From positions 186,001-250,000 of the forward strand of contig CAWGKI010000001.1 of assembly GCA_963823095.1 (NCBI GenBank): a DNA stretch of 64,000 nt. The letters are read 5' to 3'. The stretch is from CAIVVT01 sp963823095. Lineage in GTDB: Bacteria > Acidobacteriota > Terriglobia > Bryobacterales > Bryobacteraceae. The stretch's first letter is position 1, and every line of letters begins with the position of its first letter. The notes below the pieces were generated by a model that saw only the letters and a program-made list of their open reading frames with translations, ran no database searches and had not been told where the DNA came from. A program made the translations under genes and the position numbers. Positions 34,659 through 44,167 of the stretch are shown here, in pieces.

Positions 34659-36968
34659 ATGCGGATTGCTTGTTTCCGTGCCCGTCGCACAGCCGCCGCC
34701 GCGGCTCTTACGCTTCTGTTGTTAGGCTGCGCGACGGCCCTAGGGCAAGGACAGCGTGCGGAGGACTTCTTCCCGATGTCGGTCTGGTACGGCGGCGGCA
34801 AGGCTCGCGCGCCGATGCTCGAACGCGACCCGCTCTCTAAAGTGGACCTCTGGCGGGCGGACCTCGCACAGATCAAAAAGCTCGGTTTCAATACAGTCCG
34901 CTGCTGGATCGACTGGGCCAGCGGCGAACCCGAGGAAGACCGCTACCACTTCGAAACCCTCGACGTCTTACTCCGGCTCGCCGAGGAACAGGGACTGAAA
35001 GTGGTGGTGCAGGTCTATATGGATTCGGCGCCGGCCTGGATCGGCAGGAAGCATCCCGATTCCCTCTTCGTCTCCTCGAATGGCACGGCGATCCATCCCG
35101 AATCTTCGCCCGGTTATTGCCGCGACAACGAGGGCGTGCGGGATGCAGAGCTGAAGTTCTACACCGCGCTTGCGCAAGCGGCGAAGAAGAGTCCCTCATT
35201 CTTGGGTTGGGATTTGTGGAGCGAGCCGCACGTCATCAACTGGGCCACCCCCACTTATATCGAGAACCCCGAGTTTTGCTTCTGCAAGTACACGGTCGCG
35301 CGCTTCCGGAATTGGATCAGAAAGAGATACGGCACGCTCGATGCCCTGAATGCGGCCTGGTACCGCCACTTCAACTCGTGGGACGAAGTGGAGCCGAACC
35401 GCCTGAGCACGATTCTCTCCTACACCGACTTCATCGACTGGAAGGAGTTCATTGCCGACAAGTTGGGCGAGGACCTGCGGGACCGCTACGACGCGGTGAA
35501 ACGAGTGGATCCGCACTCCGTCGCTACCTCGCACGCGGCGGGTATCGGCCTGTTCAGCTCCCCGCTGTGGTGGGAGGGCCAGTCCGACGACTGGACCATG
35601 ACCTCGCAGGTGGACTACTACGGGACGTCGTTCTATCCGAAGCACTCATCCTTCGTCGATCGCGATGTGCAGTGGCGCGGAGCGCTGCTCGACTTCACTC
35701 GTTCCTTCGGCTTCGCCGATGGCGGGCGTGGTTTCTGGATCGGCGAGTTGCAGGCCGGATTCGGCACCATCGCGCTGAACGTCTCGCCCACCGTGACGCC
35801 GGCGGACCTGCGCATCTGGACCTGGAGTGCTCTGGCGCGCGGCGCGAAGGCGATCAATTACTACGCCTGGTATCCGATGAGCACGGGGTACGAATCGGGT
35901 GGCTTTGGCATGATCCAGCTCGACGGTACGCTCACCGAGCGCAGCAAAGTGGCGGGCGCTGTGGCGCGCGTGGTGGACGCGAATCAGCCGATCTTCTTAG
36001 CGGCACGGCCACCAAAGGCAGAGGTCGCCATTGTCTACAATCCGCTCTCCCATTTCGTCGGAGGACGCCAGCGCGAGACCTCCTACGGCGGGCCGCAGGG
36101 AGAAGTGAACGGCATCGAACGCGATTCGATGCTGGGCATTTACCGTGCTCTCTTCCCCTCGAACGTGCCCGTGGATTTCGTTCACATCAACCACCTCTCC
36201 AAGGAGAATCTGAAGCAGTACAAGCTGGTCCTCCTGCCCTACCCGCTGATGATCCCGGCCTCGTCAGCCGGGCAATTGAAGGAATACGTGCGCCTGGGCG
36301 GCCACCTGGTCGCCGAAGCGCGTCTCGGCTGGAGCAATGAGAAAGGCTCCTCTTCGCCCACGATTCCCGGCATGGGCTTGCACGAGGTGACGGGCAGCCG
36401 CGAAACCGATGTTCAGACCGGGCAGTCCGGCCGCACCGTCCTCAAGTGGATTGGCAACGAACTGCCGGGCTTCGCCCCGGGCGAGACGCTGCAAGCGCGC
36501 TGGTACGAGGAAACGCTGGAGCCGCTCGGTCCGCAAGCGCACGTGGTTGCCACGTTCCCCAATGGCAATTCCGCCGCGGTGATTTCGGAGTACGGCCAGG
36601 GCAAGACGCTCATGCTTGGCTCCTACGTGGGCGCGGCGTATGAGACACGGCGCGAGGCGTCAAGCGTGCGCTTCTACAACGCTCTGCTCGACTGGGCCGG
36701 CGTGCAGCGCCCGGTTGTCACGGAGGGAGCCGAACCGGAAGTGCGCTATCTCGAAAGCGGACGCGACACGCTCGTGTTCGTGTTCAATCATGGCAAGCAG
36801 ACGATCGCGCCTGCCATCTCGCTGCGATTGCGCGAGGGACGCTATCAAGGCGTCGATCTGGTGACCGCAAAGCCTGTGGACGTTGCCTCTCAGAATGGGC
36901 TGATCACGCTCAAGAGCACCATCGGAGCCGAGGATGTTTGGGTCGTGAAGTTGACGCCCCAGCATTAA
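34659..36968 (+). CDS. GH42-like beta-galactosidase, lipoprotein
   Basis: A 769-residue protein whose leader has a lipobox (LLLLGCATA), suggesting lipid anchoring. The TIM-barrel domain runs through FFPMSVWYGGGKARAPMLER, LGFNTVRCWIDWASGEPEED, LGWDLWSEPHVINWATPTYI (acid/base Glu) and RGFWIGELQAGFG (likely nucleophile Glu). A trimerisation-like domain follows (VPVDFVHINHLSKENLKQYK, LVLLPYPLMIPAS, VRLGGHLVAEARLGW), then a beta C-domain. This order is that of GH42. It may cleave terminal beta-galactosides or related glycosides from plant material. Confidence 0.87.
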   Translation: MRIACFRARRTAAAAALTLLLLGCATALGQGQRAEDFFPMSVWYGGGKARAPMLERDPLSKVDLWRADLAQIKKLGFNTVRCWIDWASGEPEEDRYHFETLDVLLRLAEEQGLKVVVQVYMDSAPAWIGRKHPDSLFVSSNGTAIHPESSPGYCRDNEGVRDAELKFYTALAQAAKKSPSFLGWDLWSEPHVINWATPTYIENPEFCFCKYTVARFRNWIRKRYGTLDALNAAWYRHFNSWDEVEPNRLSTILSYTDFIDWKEFIADKLGEDLRDRYDAVKRVDPHSVATSHAAGIGLFSSPLWWEGQSDDWTMTSQVDYYGTSFYPKHSSFVDRDVQWRGALLDFTRSFGFADGGRGFWIGELQAGFGTIALNVSPTVTPADLRIWTWSALARGAKAINYYAWYPMSTGYESGGFGMIQLDGTLTERSKVAGAVARVVDANQPIFLAARPPKAEVAIVYNPLSHFVGGRQRETSYGGPQGEVNGIERDSMLGIYRALFPSNVPVDFVHINHLSKENLKQYKLVLLPYPLMIPASSAGQLKEYVRLGGHLVAEARLGWSNEKGSSSPTIPGMGLHEVTGSRETDVQTGQSGRTVLKWIGNELPGFAPGETLQARWYEETLEPLGPQAHVVATFPNGNSAAVISEYGQGKTLMLGSYVGAAYETRREASSVRFYNALLDWAGVQRPVVTEGAEPEVRYLESGRDTLVFVFNHGKQTIAPAISLRLREGRYQGVDLVTAKPVDVASQNGLITLKSTIGAEDVWVVKLTPQH

Positions 36969-37007
36969 CTGCAACGCGGGAGAGCCGCACAGGGCTTGGC
37001 GTGGTAC

Positions 37008-37104
37008 TGTGGCGCACGCTTTAGCGTGCAGCGTCGACACTCATGTCGACGTCTGGCCTATGCCGGCAAGAGTGCCAGCACTGCACGCTCAAGCGTGCGC
37101 CACA
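37008..37104. repeat. 97-bp element with near-perfect 24-bp terminal inverted repeats
   Basis: The left end (37008-37031, TGTGGCGCACGCTTTAGCGT...) matches the reverse complement of the right end (37081-37104) at 23 of 24 positions. Each end is itself partly palindromic (GCACGCTTTAGCGTGC). Inside are two smaller hairpins (GTCGACACTCATGTCGAC and a GCCGGC...GCCAGC pair). It lies between GH42 and the convergent GH16 gene. Size and structure suit a REP/MITE-like mobile element that may also serve as a bidirectional terminator. Confidence 0.7.
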
Positions 37105-37135
37105 ACGCTTCCGTCGGATTCACGCGAGGGATGGC

Positions 37136-39348
37136 TCAATTCGACTGATTGACAGTGAAGGTCTGTCCCGCGATGGCGATCGTCCCGTTGCGCGCTTGCT
37201 TGGTACTGTTGGCCTGCACGGAATAGCCCACCGTGCCGTTGCCGTTGCCGCTTGCACCGGACGTCACGGTAATCCAACTCGCGTTGGAGACCGCCGTCCA
37301 TGTGGCGCTGTAAGTCGTCGCACTCACACCGACGGTGCCGGTCGCCGCTGCCGCCGCGATGCTCGACGACCAGGAACTCAGCGTAAAGGCCGGCAGTTCC
37401 TGGTAAACGCGGACGTAGTCCACCAGCATCTCCTGCGGGAACACCGTGGTCGAATCCGGGTTGCCCGGCCAGCCCCCGCCCACGGCGACATTCAGCAACA
37501 GGAAAAATGGGTGGTCGAAAACCCACTGGGTGCCCGAGGGGATCGACGCAGGCGTGGTCGTCTTGTAGAGATTGCCGTCCACGTAGAAATTGACCCCTGC
37601 CGTCGACCACTGCACTACGAAGGTATGGAAGTCGTCGGCGAACCGCGCGCCTCCCGGCAAACTGTAGGGCGCACCAATACCCGAGCCGCCTGAGTACCCG
37701 GGTCCGTGCATGGTGCCGTGAACGATGGTCGGCTCCTTGCCGATGTTCTCCATGATGTCGACCTCACCGCACAGCGGCCAGCCTGCTGTGTTGATGGTGT
37801 CCCCCAACATCCAGAAGGCAGGCCAGATGCCCTGCCCCGCAGGGATCTTGATGCGCGCTTCAACTCGCCCATGCTCGAAGGCGAAGCGGTTCTGCGTCAG
37901 GAGTCGTGCTGAGGTATAGCTGTTGCCATTTTTGATAGCGCGGATCACCAGATTCCCCTGCCCGTCCATATGTGCGTTGTCAGGCGAGTTGGTGTAAACC
38001 TCCAGTTCCTGATTGCCCCATCCGCCGCCGCCAAGATTGTAAGTCCAATTTGCCCCGTTGGGCAGCGCGTTGGCCGCGCCGTTGAATTCGTCGCTCCAGA
38101 CCAGCTTCAGATTGCCTACCGGAACACGATAGGATGCTGGTCCCGCGCCGGTCTCGGCATTGGTGACGCTGATGACGAGTTCGTCGCCGGCAGTCAACTT
38201 GCACGGAGCGGCCAAACTGCCGCAGGTCACTTGAACTTGAGTGTCCGTCCACGACACCACATTGCCGTTGAAGTTGCCTGCGAAATTCCATCTCGGCGGT
38301 CAGGTCCGCGACCCCGAAAAAGCCGCTACCGCCGCTATACGGAGCCTCGTTGCCGAAGCCGCTGCCATGGATCGTAATCAACGCGGCCGGCTCGGCTGGC
38401 AACCGGGTCGACACTCGTAATGACGGGGGTCTGCGGCGCGGGAGTCGTCGACACGGCCACAGTGACCGTGTTCGAGACCGCTCCGCCGATGGTAAGAACT
38501 ACGGGGACATCGTTCCCCGTCGCGGCGCTCGCCGGAACCGTGACGTCTACTTCGTACAAACCGACGAAACCCGGAGTCAGCCCCGAAAACAGAACGTTCG
38601 CCGCGGCTCCGCCGATCGTGACCGTAGGCACGGTCGCAGTTGTCGAAAGCGTCGTAGCCAGAGCCGGCGATCCGCTGGCAGGCGGATTCGTCACCGCGCC
38701 GAGGCCGGTGCAGAAGATACGCAGCATGGTGCTGCCGGCCACCGCTGGATTATGCGCGTCGACAACTTCATAAGCCGCGTTGAGAATCGAGCCCTGTCCC
38801 GTGCCCTGCCCATTCACGCTGAAAAGACCGGGCGCGAACGGGGCTATGTTAACCGTCTCTGGCTGACTCGTCTGGTTGCCCCCGGCCAGACTGAAAACTG
38901 CCGTGAGACTCGACTTCGTCTTGCCCCCAAGCTCCCAGGGCACCTGAATGTTCACCTGGCCGTCGGAGACGAAAAACAGCGGAGCGCTCACCTGCCCATC
39001 GAAGCGAAGCGACAGGAGTGCGAGGGCATTAGGCAGGGGCGAGGTGCTGACGCTCGTCGGCGAGAGGCCTGGAAAGCTGCCCTGCACCGTCACGATGCTG
39101 CCCGGCGCCACTGGTGCGCCGGCCGCAAGGCTCGCCGAATTCAAGACGCCGCCCGGTGTGATGGCGAGTGTGCCGCTGGTCGCATCGGCTTGGGCGTTCG
39201 CTTCGGTGATCCGCGCGTGCGTTCCGGAGACGACGGTATGGAAGGGGATCGAACTGTCGGCGCGGGGGACCGCATTGCGCTGTTGTGCCCAACCTGGCGC
39301 GCAAACAGTGGCCACAAGCAAGAACGAGACGCAGAAGTGTGTTCGCAT
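37136..39348 (-). CDS. Secreted TIGR03437/IPT-GH16-BACON protein (endo-beta-glucanase-like), two frameshifts
   Basis: One gene split by two extra bases. From 39348 come a signal peptide (MRTHFCVSFLLVATVCAPGW) and the Solibacter-type domain (GVLNSASLAAGAPVAPGSIV, QVNIQVPWELGG, LRIFCTGLGAVTNPPASGSP, GLYEVDVTVPASAATGNDVP). The frame shifts near 38395 and continues as an IPT/TIG-like strand region (LITIHGSGFGNEAPYSGGSG). It shifts again near 38282 into VVSWTDTQVQVTCG and the GH16 domain, with LVWSDEFNGA and the catalytic GEVDIMENIG (ExDxxE). The C-terminus (TAVSNASWITVTSGASG, VGYSVQANSTKQARNGTIAI) is BACON-like. Joined length is about 737 residues. It probably hydrolyses laminarin-type glucans outside the cell. 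Confidence 0.82.
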
Positions 39349-39499
39349 GGCAGGATCCTGCTTTCGGAGGTGCGTTCTCTTGAGAAGTGCTCAAATGCGA
39401 TCGGCTCTAGCCCGTTTCGCCCACCCCTACGGAATCCACGCTATCACGCGCGGGGACTCCTAGCGGGCTCAGTGTCACGATGACCTGCTTGGGGAGCAG

Positions 39500-39532
39500 G
39501 CCAAGGAATCGCCAAGGAGTCGCCAAGGAGTC
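39500..39532. repeat. Three tandem 11-bp direct repeats
   Basis: GCCAAGGAATC, GCCAAGGAGTC and GCCAAGGAGTC follow one another without gaps, 28 bases before the nucleoside hydrolase start. The spacing of one helical turn would suit a regulator-binding array, but it could also be simple slippage. Confidence 0.6.
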
Positions 39533-39560
39533 AATGCCCCGTTCAAGATAGACTGCTTAC

Positions 39561-40467
39561 ATGTTGCGCCGTACCCTGCTCGGATCGCTCGCCGTTCTGC
39601 CTTTTAGTCTTTCGGGACAGTCGCCCAAACGTAAGATTCTGCTCGACTCCGACACCGCCAATGAGATCGACGACTTGTACGCGATCACGCGCGCGCTGCT
39701 CGAGCCCGGCTTTCAAATGCTGGGCCTGAGTTCGGCACAGTGGAACACGCGGCTCTCCCCGCCCGACACAGTGGCCGAAAGCCAGAAGCTCAACACCGAG
39801 ATCCTGCGCTTAATGGGACGGCAGGAGATTCCCGCGCCGATGGGCTCGGAGATGATCATGGGCAAGCCGTGGGGCGGCGACGAGCCGCGGGACTCGCCGG
39901 CGGCCCGCCTGATGATCCGCGAAGCGCGAGCCATGCCTTCGGGCGCAGAAACTGACCATCGTCAATACCGGCGCCGTGACGAACACCGCCTCGGCCATCA
40001 AATTGGCGCCCGACATCACACCGAAGATCGCGGTCTACCTGATGGGCGCGCACTTCTTCGCCGACCGCAAGGTGTGGAACAAGGACGAGTTCAACGTACG
40101 CAACGATCTCAACGCGCTGAACTTCTTGCTCAACACGCAGGGTCTCGAACTGCACATCATGCCGGCGAACGTCTGCGGCAAACTCGTCTTCCAGCAGGCC
40201 GAGACGCTGCGCAGGCTGCAAAGCAAGGGCGGCATCTGGGACTACCTGGCGGCGCGCTGGCTCTCTTTTTCCCCGGACTCCGAGAAATGGGTGATGTGGG
40301 ACGTCGCACTGGTGGAAGCGCTCGCCCGGCCCGAACTCGCCACGGAAGCGCAGTTTAAGACGCCGCCGGAGAATGTCCAACGCGATGTCTTCGTTTACAC
40401 GGACATCGACATGGCCGCCATGCAGGCCGACTGGTGGCGGGTGGCCGAAAAGGCGCAAGCGCGCTAG
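39561..40467 (+). CDS. Nucleoside hydrolase (inosine-uridine type), exported, frameshifted
   Basis: The ATG at 39561 starts a Tat-like/secretory leader (MLRRTLLGSLAVLPFSLSGQ) and the calcium-binding Asp cluster KILLDSDTANEIDDLYAITR. The frame breaks near 39944 (one extra base in TCGGGCGCAG) and resumes with KLTIVNTGAVTNTASAIKLA, ITPKIAVYLMGAHFFADRKV, EFNVRNDLNALNFLLN and LELHIMPANVCGKLVFQQAE. The family cleaves ribonucleosides to ribose and base; exported acidobacterial forms may act on other glycosides. Joined length is about 302 residues, a normal size. Confidence 0.82.
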
Positions 40468-40842
40468 CGCGTCGAATTGATGCTCCCGACCTGCACACTC
40501 GTCCCCGAGGTCCCTCGCTTGCCGCAGGAGCCGCGTCTTCTGCTAATCTTCGCCTGCTCGACCATTTGGGGAACAATTCCCGTACCGTACCCGTCTTTTC
40601 AACTCATGAAGCGTTGTGTCGATGACCGGAGCAGCATGCCTGGCCTTGAGTTGGCATAATGAGCGATTTCGAGGCCTCGCACGGGAGCCATCCGTTCCAG
40701 GATTGGGGCCATGGCTCATGCGTCGAGACAGGTTCGTAGGCATGCAATTCGTTGTTCCGGATCGTTCAGCCGCCGGTGTAAACTGCATCAAGCCGTTCCC
40801 GGCGAACTGACTCAAGAAGTGAACCGTAGGGAGAGTATAACT
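40468..40842. other. Intergenic stretch without a supported gene
   Basis: Frames are open but short and not protein-like. A CATAAT hexamer near 40656 and TGTAAACT near 40776 could be -10 elements for the downstream secreted protein gene. Neither has a convincing -35 partner at 17 bases. Confidence 0.35.
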
Positions 40843-41301
40843 ATGCAGAAATATGCCGTTCTCGCGCTTGGGATGTTGGCGTTAGCCTCGGTGGCGCAAA
40901 CGCCCCAGCAGCCGCCGGAAGAGAAAAAGGCTCCGGCTACAGGAACGCTCAAGGTGAAGCTAAACTACACCGGAGCCGGAACCATTGACGAGAAGCACAA
41001 GATAATCCTCTTCTTGTTCGATTCGCCGGACTTCGTTCAGGGCAATGTGATGCCCATCGCGTCTGGTTCCGCCAAGGCCAAAGACGAGACCGTGACGTTC
41101 CCAGATCTCGACAAGTCTCCCGTATACGTCGTAGCCGTTTACGATCCGGCCGGAGCATATGAGGGCATGTCCGCTCCACCTTCGGGTTCTTCTATGGGGA
41201 TGTACAGCAAGACCCCTGGACAACCTGAGCCAATAAAGATCGAGCCCGGCAATACCGTCCAAATCGACCTGGCGTTTGACGATACCGCGAAGATGCCATA
41301 G
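40843..41301 (+). CDS. Small secreted beta-rich protein of unknown function
   Basis: A 152-residue protein. The ATG at 40843 follows TAGGGAGAG. It has a signal peptide (MQKYAVLALGMLALASVAQ), a Pro/Glu/Lys linker (TPQQPPEEKKAPATG), and then one beta-sandwich-like domain (LKVKLNYTGAGTIDEKHKII, LFLFDSPDF, VYVVAVYDPAGAYEGMSAPP, GNTVQIDLAFDD). This resembles the small periplasmic carboxypeptidase-regulatory-like or DUF2141-type folds, but I cannot name a family. It is monocistronic between intergenic repeats. Confidence 0.7.
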   Translation: MQKYAVLALGMLALASVAQTPQQPPEEKKAPATGTLKVKLNYTGAGTIDEKHKIILFLFDSPDFVQGNVMPIASGSAKAKDETVTFPDLDKSPVYVVAVYDPAGAYEGMSAPPSGSSMGMYSKTPGQPEPIKIEPGNTVQIDLAFDDTAKMP

Positions 41302-41320
41302 GCGCGCCTCGGCACCGCGC

Positions 41321-41415
41321 TGAAACGGAGCCGCGACCCTGAAACGGTGCCGCGACCGTCAGGGAGCGGTTGTAGCAGTGTCCTTGCCGATCTGGAGATC
41401 GGCGATCCCAGGGGG
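41321..41415. repeat. Composite of two dispersed intergenic repeats
   Basis: Left part (41321-41380): TGAAACGGAGCCGCGACC followed by a second CCGCGACCGTCAGGGAGC unit and GGTTGTAGCAG. Right part (41386-41415): GCCGATCTGGAGATCGGC, a palindromic hairpin, then GATCCCAGG. Related copies of the left part are at 52562-52602 and 63800-63836. The hairpin part recurs at 48491, 52456 and 63921. Confidence 0.7.
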
Positions 41416-41489
41416 AGCGGTGGTAGCGTTGCCTATCCAGCTCCCCGGCACCGAGGCCCAACGCGCACCGCCGCAGGCCGGAATCGCGC

Positions 41490-41816
41490 TTACGTCCGGC
41501 GGCATTCGGCCGCCAACCGCTCGGCGATGAAGGTGTTCAAGCTCCGGCCTTCAAGTCGCGCCTTGAGCGCCACGGCCCGGTGCAGATCCGGAGCAATACG
41601 CAGGACGAGCTTTCCAGAGAATGGCTTCTCCGGCTCCTCGCCTCGGGATTTGCAGAACTCAAGGTAGTCGTCGACCGAATTCCGGAACTCCGTGCGCAGC
41701 GTCCTTACCGACTTACCCTGAAATGTGATCACGTCACGGGTATTGACCACTTCGCCGTGAAACAGATCGGCTTCATCGTCGAACGTGACGACCGCCTCGT
41801 ACCCCTTGTACATCAT
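41490..41816 (-). CDS. hicB: HicB-family antitoxin
   Basis: A 108-residue protein with the HicB partial-RNase-H fold (MMYKGYEAVVTFDDEADLFH, GEVVNTRDVITFQGKSVRTL, FRNSVDDYLEFCKSRGEEPE). It ends in a ribbon-helix-helix-like DNA-binding tail (GKLVLRIAPDLHRAVALKAR, LEGRSLNTFIAERLAAE). Antitoxins of this kind neutralise HicA and repress their own operon. Its ATG overlaps the HicA stop by four bases, the usual hicA-hicB order. Confidence 0.88.
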   Translation of the reverse strand: MMYKGYEAVVTFDDEADLFHGEVVNTRDVITFQGKSVRTLRTEFRNSVDDYLEFCKSRGEEPEKPFSGKLVLRIAPDLHRAVALKARLEGRSLNTFIAERLAAECRRT

Positions 41817-42073
41817 GGTTTCACCTCCGCCTGCTGCAAAAAGCGCCGCATCGAGACCACTGCTCCGCGATCGGTTTCTTTTCGCGGGTGCGGCCGATGG
41901 AAGACAGCGCGAACGCCCTTCAACGCAATGCGGACGCGCGAACCGGAGCCTTCGCTGACTTCCGCACCCAGAGCAACCAGGAGGGCCTCTATATCGGACC
42001 AGACAATGTTGGCCCGAACTGGCGTTTCGAAGACAGCCCGCAGCGTTGCCAGGTGTTTGGCCTTCACTGCCAA
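41813..42073 (-). CDS. hicA: HicA-family toxin
   Basis: An 86-residue HicA-like mRNA interferase. The dsRBD-like core reads IVWSDIEALLVALGAEVSEG, SGSRVRIALKGVRAVFHRPH and PRKETDRGAVVSMRRFLQQA. The conserved His lies in FHRPHP instead of the HHHF form of the short HicA class; this longer subtype is common. Toxin and antitoxin genes overlap (ATGA), so they are co-translated. An ATG at 42073 is the only sensible start. Confidence 0.85.
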   Translation of the reverse strand: MAVKAKHLATLRAVFETPVRANIVWSDIEALLVALGAEVSEGSGSRVRIALKGVRAVFHRPHPRKETDRGAVVSMRRFLQQAEVKP

Positions 42074-42125
42074 ATAGTATCAGTTTGCGATATCACGATC
42101 AAGCCGGGGAGCAGTCCTAGTGACG

Positions 42126-42869
42126 CTACCGCAGCCCCAGCCCGCCATCCACCTGCAGCGTCTGCCCCGTGACAAAGTTGGAAGTTTTCAAGAAGTAAAG
42201 GACTGCGTCCGCTATGTCGTCGCCCGTCCCAGGACGGCCAGCCGGAGTCGAGCGCGCCATGCGCTGAATCCGCTCCTCGTTCACCTCGTCGAACGGGATC
42301 ACTCCTGGCGCCACGGAATTCACCGTGATCGCGGGCGCCAGCGCCTTGGCGAGCGACCGCGTCATCGCGACCACGCCCGCTTTCGACGCGCAGTAGTGCA
42401 CGTTCTCGGGCCAGGCGAGGAACGCGCCCATCGAGCTGATGTTCACAATGCGGCCCGCGCCGCCGGGATTCCTCTGCATCAGCAGCGCGGCTTGCTGGGC
42501 CACAAAGAACGCCGCCTTGATATTCACGCAGTGGATAAAATCCCAGTCGCGCTCGGTCACTTCCAGCGCTGGAATCTGAGTAAACCGCGCCGCGTTGTTC
42601 ACCAGTCCATCAAGATGACCTTCGCGTTCCGCAATCCGGGTGAACATGCGTTCGATCTCATCGACGTGTTCGAGATCCGCTTGAAACAGGCCGGCGCCGC
42701 CGCACTCCGCGGCCGTCTTCTCTGCTTCGGCCGCCGAGGTCGAGTAGTGAATGAGGACGCGCGCACCTTCGGCGTGGAGGCGCAGGGCGATAGATCGCCC
42801 GATCCGCTTTGCAGCGCCGGTGACGAGGACGACCTTGCCCTTGAGATCGAATTCCTGCGAGCTAGACAT
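42126..42869 (-). CDS. Short-chain dehydrogenase/reductase, pteridine-reductase-like
   Basis: A 247-residue classical SDR. The dinucleotide motif is VVLVTGAAKRIGRSIALRLH; the AAKRIGR form is typical of pteridine-reductase/FolM-like members. LDGLVNNAARF is the NAG motif, IVNISSMGAFLAWPENVHYC ASK has the catalytic Ser, Tyr and Lys, and the C-terminal block is NFVTGQTLQVDGGLGLR. NAD(P)H-dependent reduction is expected; the substrate is not certain. Its ATG overlaps the end of the MFS gene by eight bases, so the two are coupled. Confidence 0.88.
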   Translation of the reverse strand: MSSSQEFDLKGKVVLVTGAAKRIGRSIALRLHAEGARVLIHYSTSAAEAEKTAAECGGAGLFQADLEHVDEIERMFTRIAEREGHLDGLVNNAARFTQIPALEVTERDWDFIHCVNIKAAFFVAQQAALLMQRNPGGAGRIVNISSMGAFLAWPENVHYCASKAGVVAMTRSLAKALAPAITVNSVAPGVIPFDEVNEERIQRMARSTPAGRPGTGDDIADAVLYFLKTSNFVTGQTLQVDGGLGLR

Positions 42870-44154
42870 GAACCTCGACCTCCTCGTCTCCCGTTGGCTC
42901 GTGCCCCTCGAGCGCCGGTTCCGGCAGCCGGCCCGAGAGCAGAGCCCAGCCCCAGTAGACCGCCGTCATCGAGCTCATCACTCCCGCCACGACGCCGATT
43001 TCGCGCGGCGAGTGGCTTTGGGAATAGTAACTCGCCACGGTGAGGGAAAGCATCATCGTGCTCCAGGTGATCGACTCCATGGTCGAATTGACCCGTCCCC
43101 GGAAGCTGTCCGGTGTGTGCCGCAGGAGCTGTGTATAGTTGAGCACCGAACTGACGGCCACGCCCATGCGGGACAGACCGATGAAGAACAGCGCAGCGGC
43201 GTAACTGGGGCTCAGGCTGAACAGCACATAGCTGCCGCCATGGACGAGGTAGCAGACGACAATCGCCCACTTGTAGCGTTTGAAGCTGAGGTGCCGGCCC
43301 CACAGATTGGCGACGATGCCACCGCAAATCAGTCCGACTCCGGCGCAGCCCCACACCTCTCCAATTCCCGCCGGACCGCGATGGAACACGGCCTCGCCGA
43401 ACAGACTGAACAGGATCTGCGCCGCTCCTCCTCCCGAGGCCCAACCCACGTTTACCAGCGCCAGAGCCAATAGCAACGGCACGCTGCGGATGTAGCGCAA
43501 TCCGTCCAGGTATTCCTGGACGGGCCGCCGACGGGTATGCGCCACACTGCTGCGCTCGGCGCGGAATCCCCGCTGAGTCGGCGCGCGCAGCCGGCTGATA
43601 AAGAACGCCGAAAAGACAAACGACAGCGCGTTGAAAACGAACGCCACGTGGAAGCCCAGCCACGACGCGATGGCTCCACCGAGAAAACTGCCCAAGGCAA
43701 CCGAGGTCCAGGCCGTGGTGAGAGTCAGCGAATTGGCGGTGTGCAGCTCCTCGCGGGTCGTGATGGTGGGCATGATCGACGACCGGCCGCTGGTGAAGAA
43801 AGGTGACAGGAACATCAGCAAACCACTCAGAAACAGCAGCAGCCCGACGTTCCTCTCGTGAATAGTCAGCAGAAAAGCAAGCGAAACGGCGGCGCGCGAC
43901 AGGTCGCTGGCGACCATGATGCGGCGGCGGTCGAAGCGATCGAGCACGACACCTGCAATCGGCCCGGCCAGGATCGCGCCTACGGCCCTCGCCAGCATCA
44001 CGCCGCCCACGGCCATGCCGGAGTGCGTCTGCTGCATGACGAGCCCGAAGACGGCGATGTTATTGAAGTTGTCGCCGACGTCGCTCACCACCTGCGCCAT
44101 CCAGGTGGAGCGGTAGTTGCGGTTCGCGCTCAGAAGTTGAAACAAACCAGCCAT
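42862..44154 (-). CDS. MFS transporter
   Basis: About 430 residues with twelve hydrophobic segments. The ATG at 44154 gives MAGLFQLLSANRNYRSTWMA, the usual N-terminus of MFS_3-type (enterobactin exporter-like) proteins. GVVLDRFDRRRIMVASDLSR is the loop 2-3 signature, and FRGRVNSTMESITWSTMML lies in the C-terminal half. A C-terminal acidic tail (EGHEPTGDEEVEVHV) is cytoplasmic. The substrate is unknown; the family exports small molecules or siderophores. It overlaps the SDR gene. Confidence 0.87.
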   Translation of the reverse strand: MAGLFQLLSANRNYRSTWMAQVVSDVGDNFNNIAVFGLVMQQTHSGMAVGGVMLARAVGAILAGPIAGVVLDRFDRRRIMVASDLSRAAVSLAFLLTIHERNVGLLLFLSGLLMFLSPFFTSGRSSIMPTITTREELHTANSLTLTTAWTSVALGSFLGGAIASWLGFHVAFVFNALSFVFSAFFISRLRAPTQRGFRAERSSVAHTRRRPVQEYLDGLRYIRSVPLLLALALVNVGWASGGGAAQILFSLFGEAVFHRGPAGIGEVWGCAGVGLICGGIVANLWGRHLSFKRYKWAIVVCYLVHGGSYVLFSLSPSYAAALFFIGLSRMGVAVSSVLNYTQLLRHTPDSFRGRVNSTMESITWSTMMLSLTVASYYSQSHSPREIGVVAGVMSSMTAVYWGWALLSGRLPEPALEGHEPTGDEEVEVHV

Positions 44155-44167
44155 TGATTCAGTTCGT

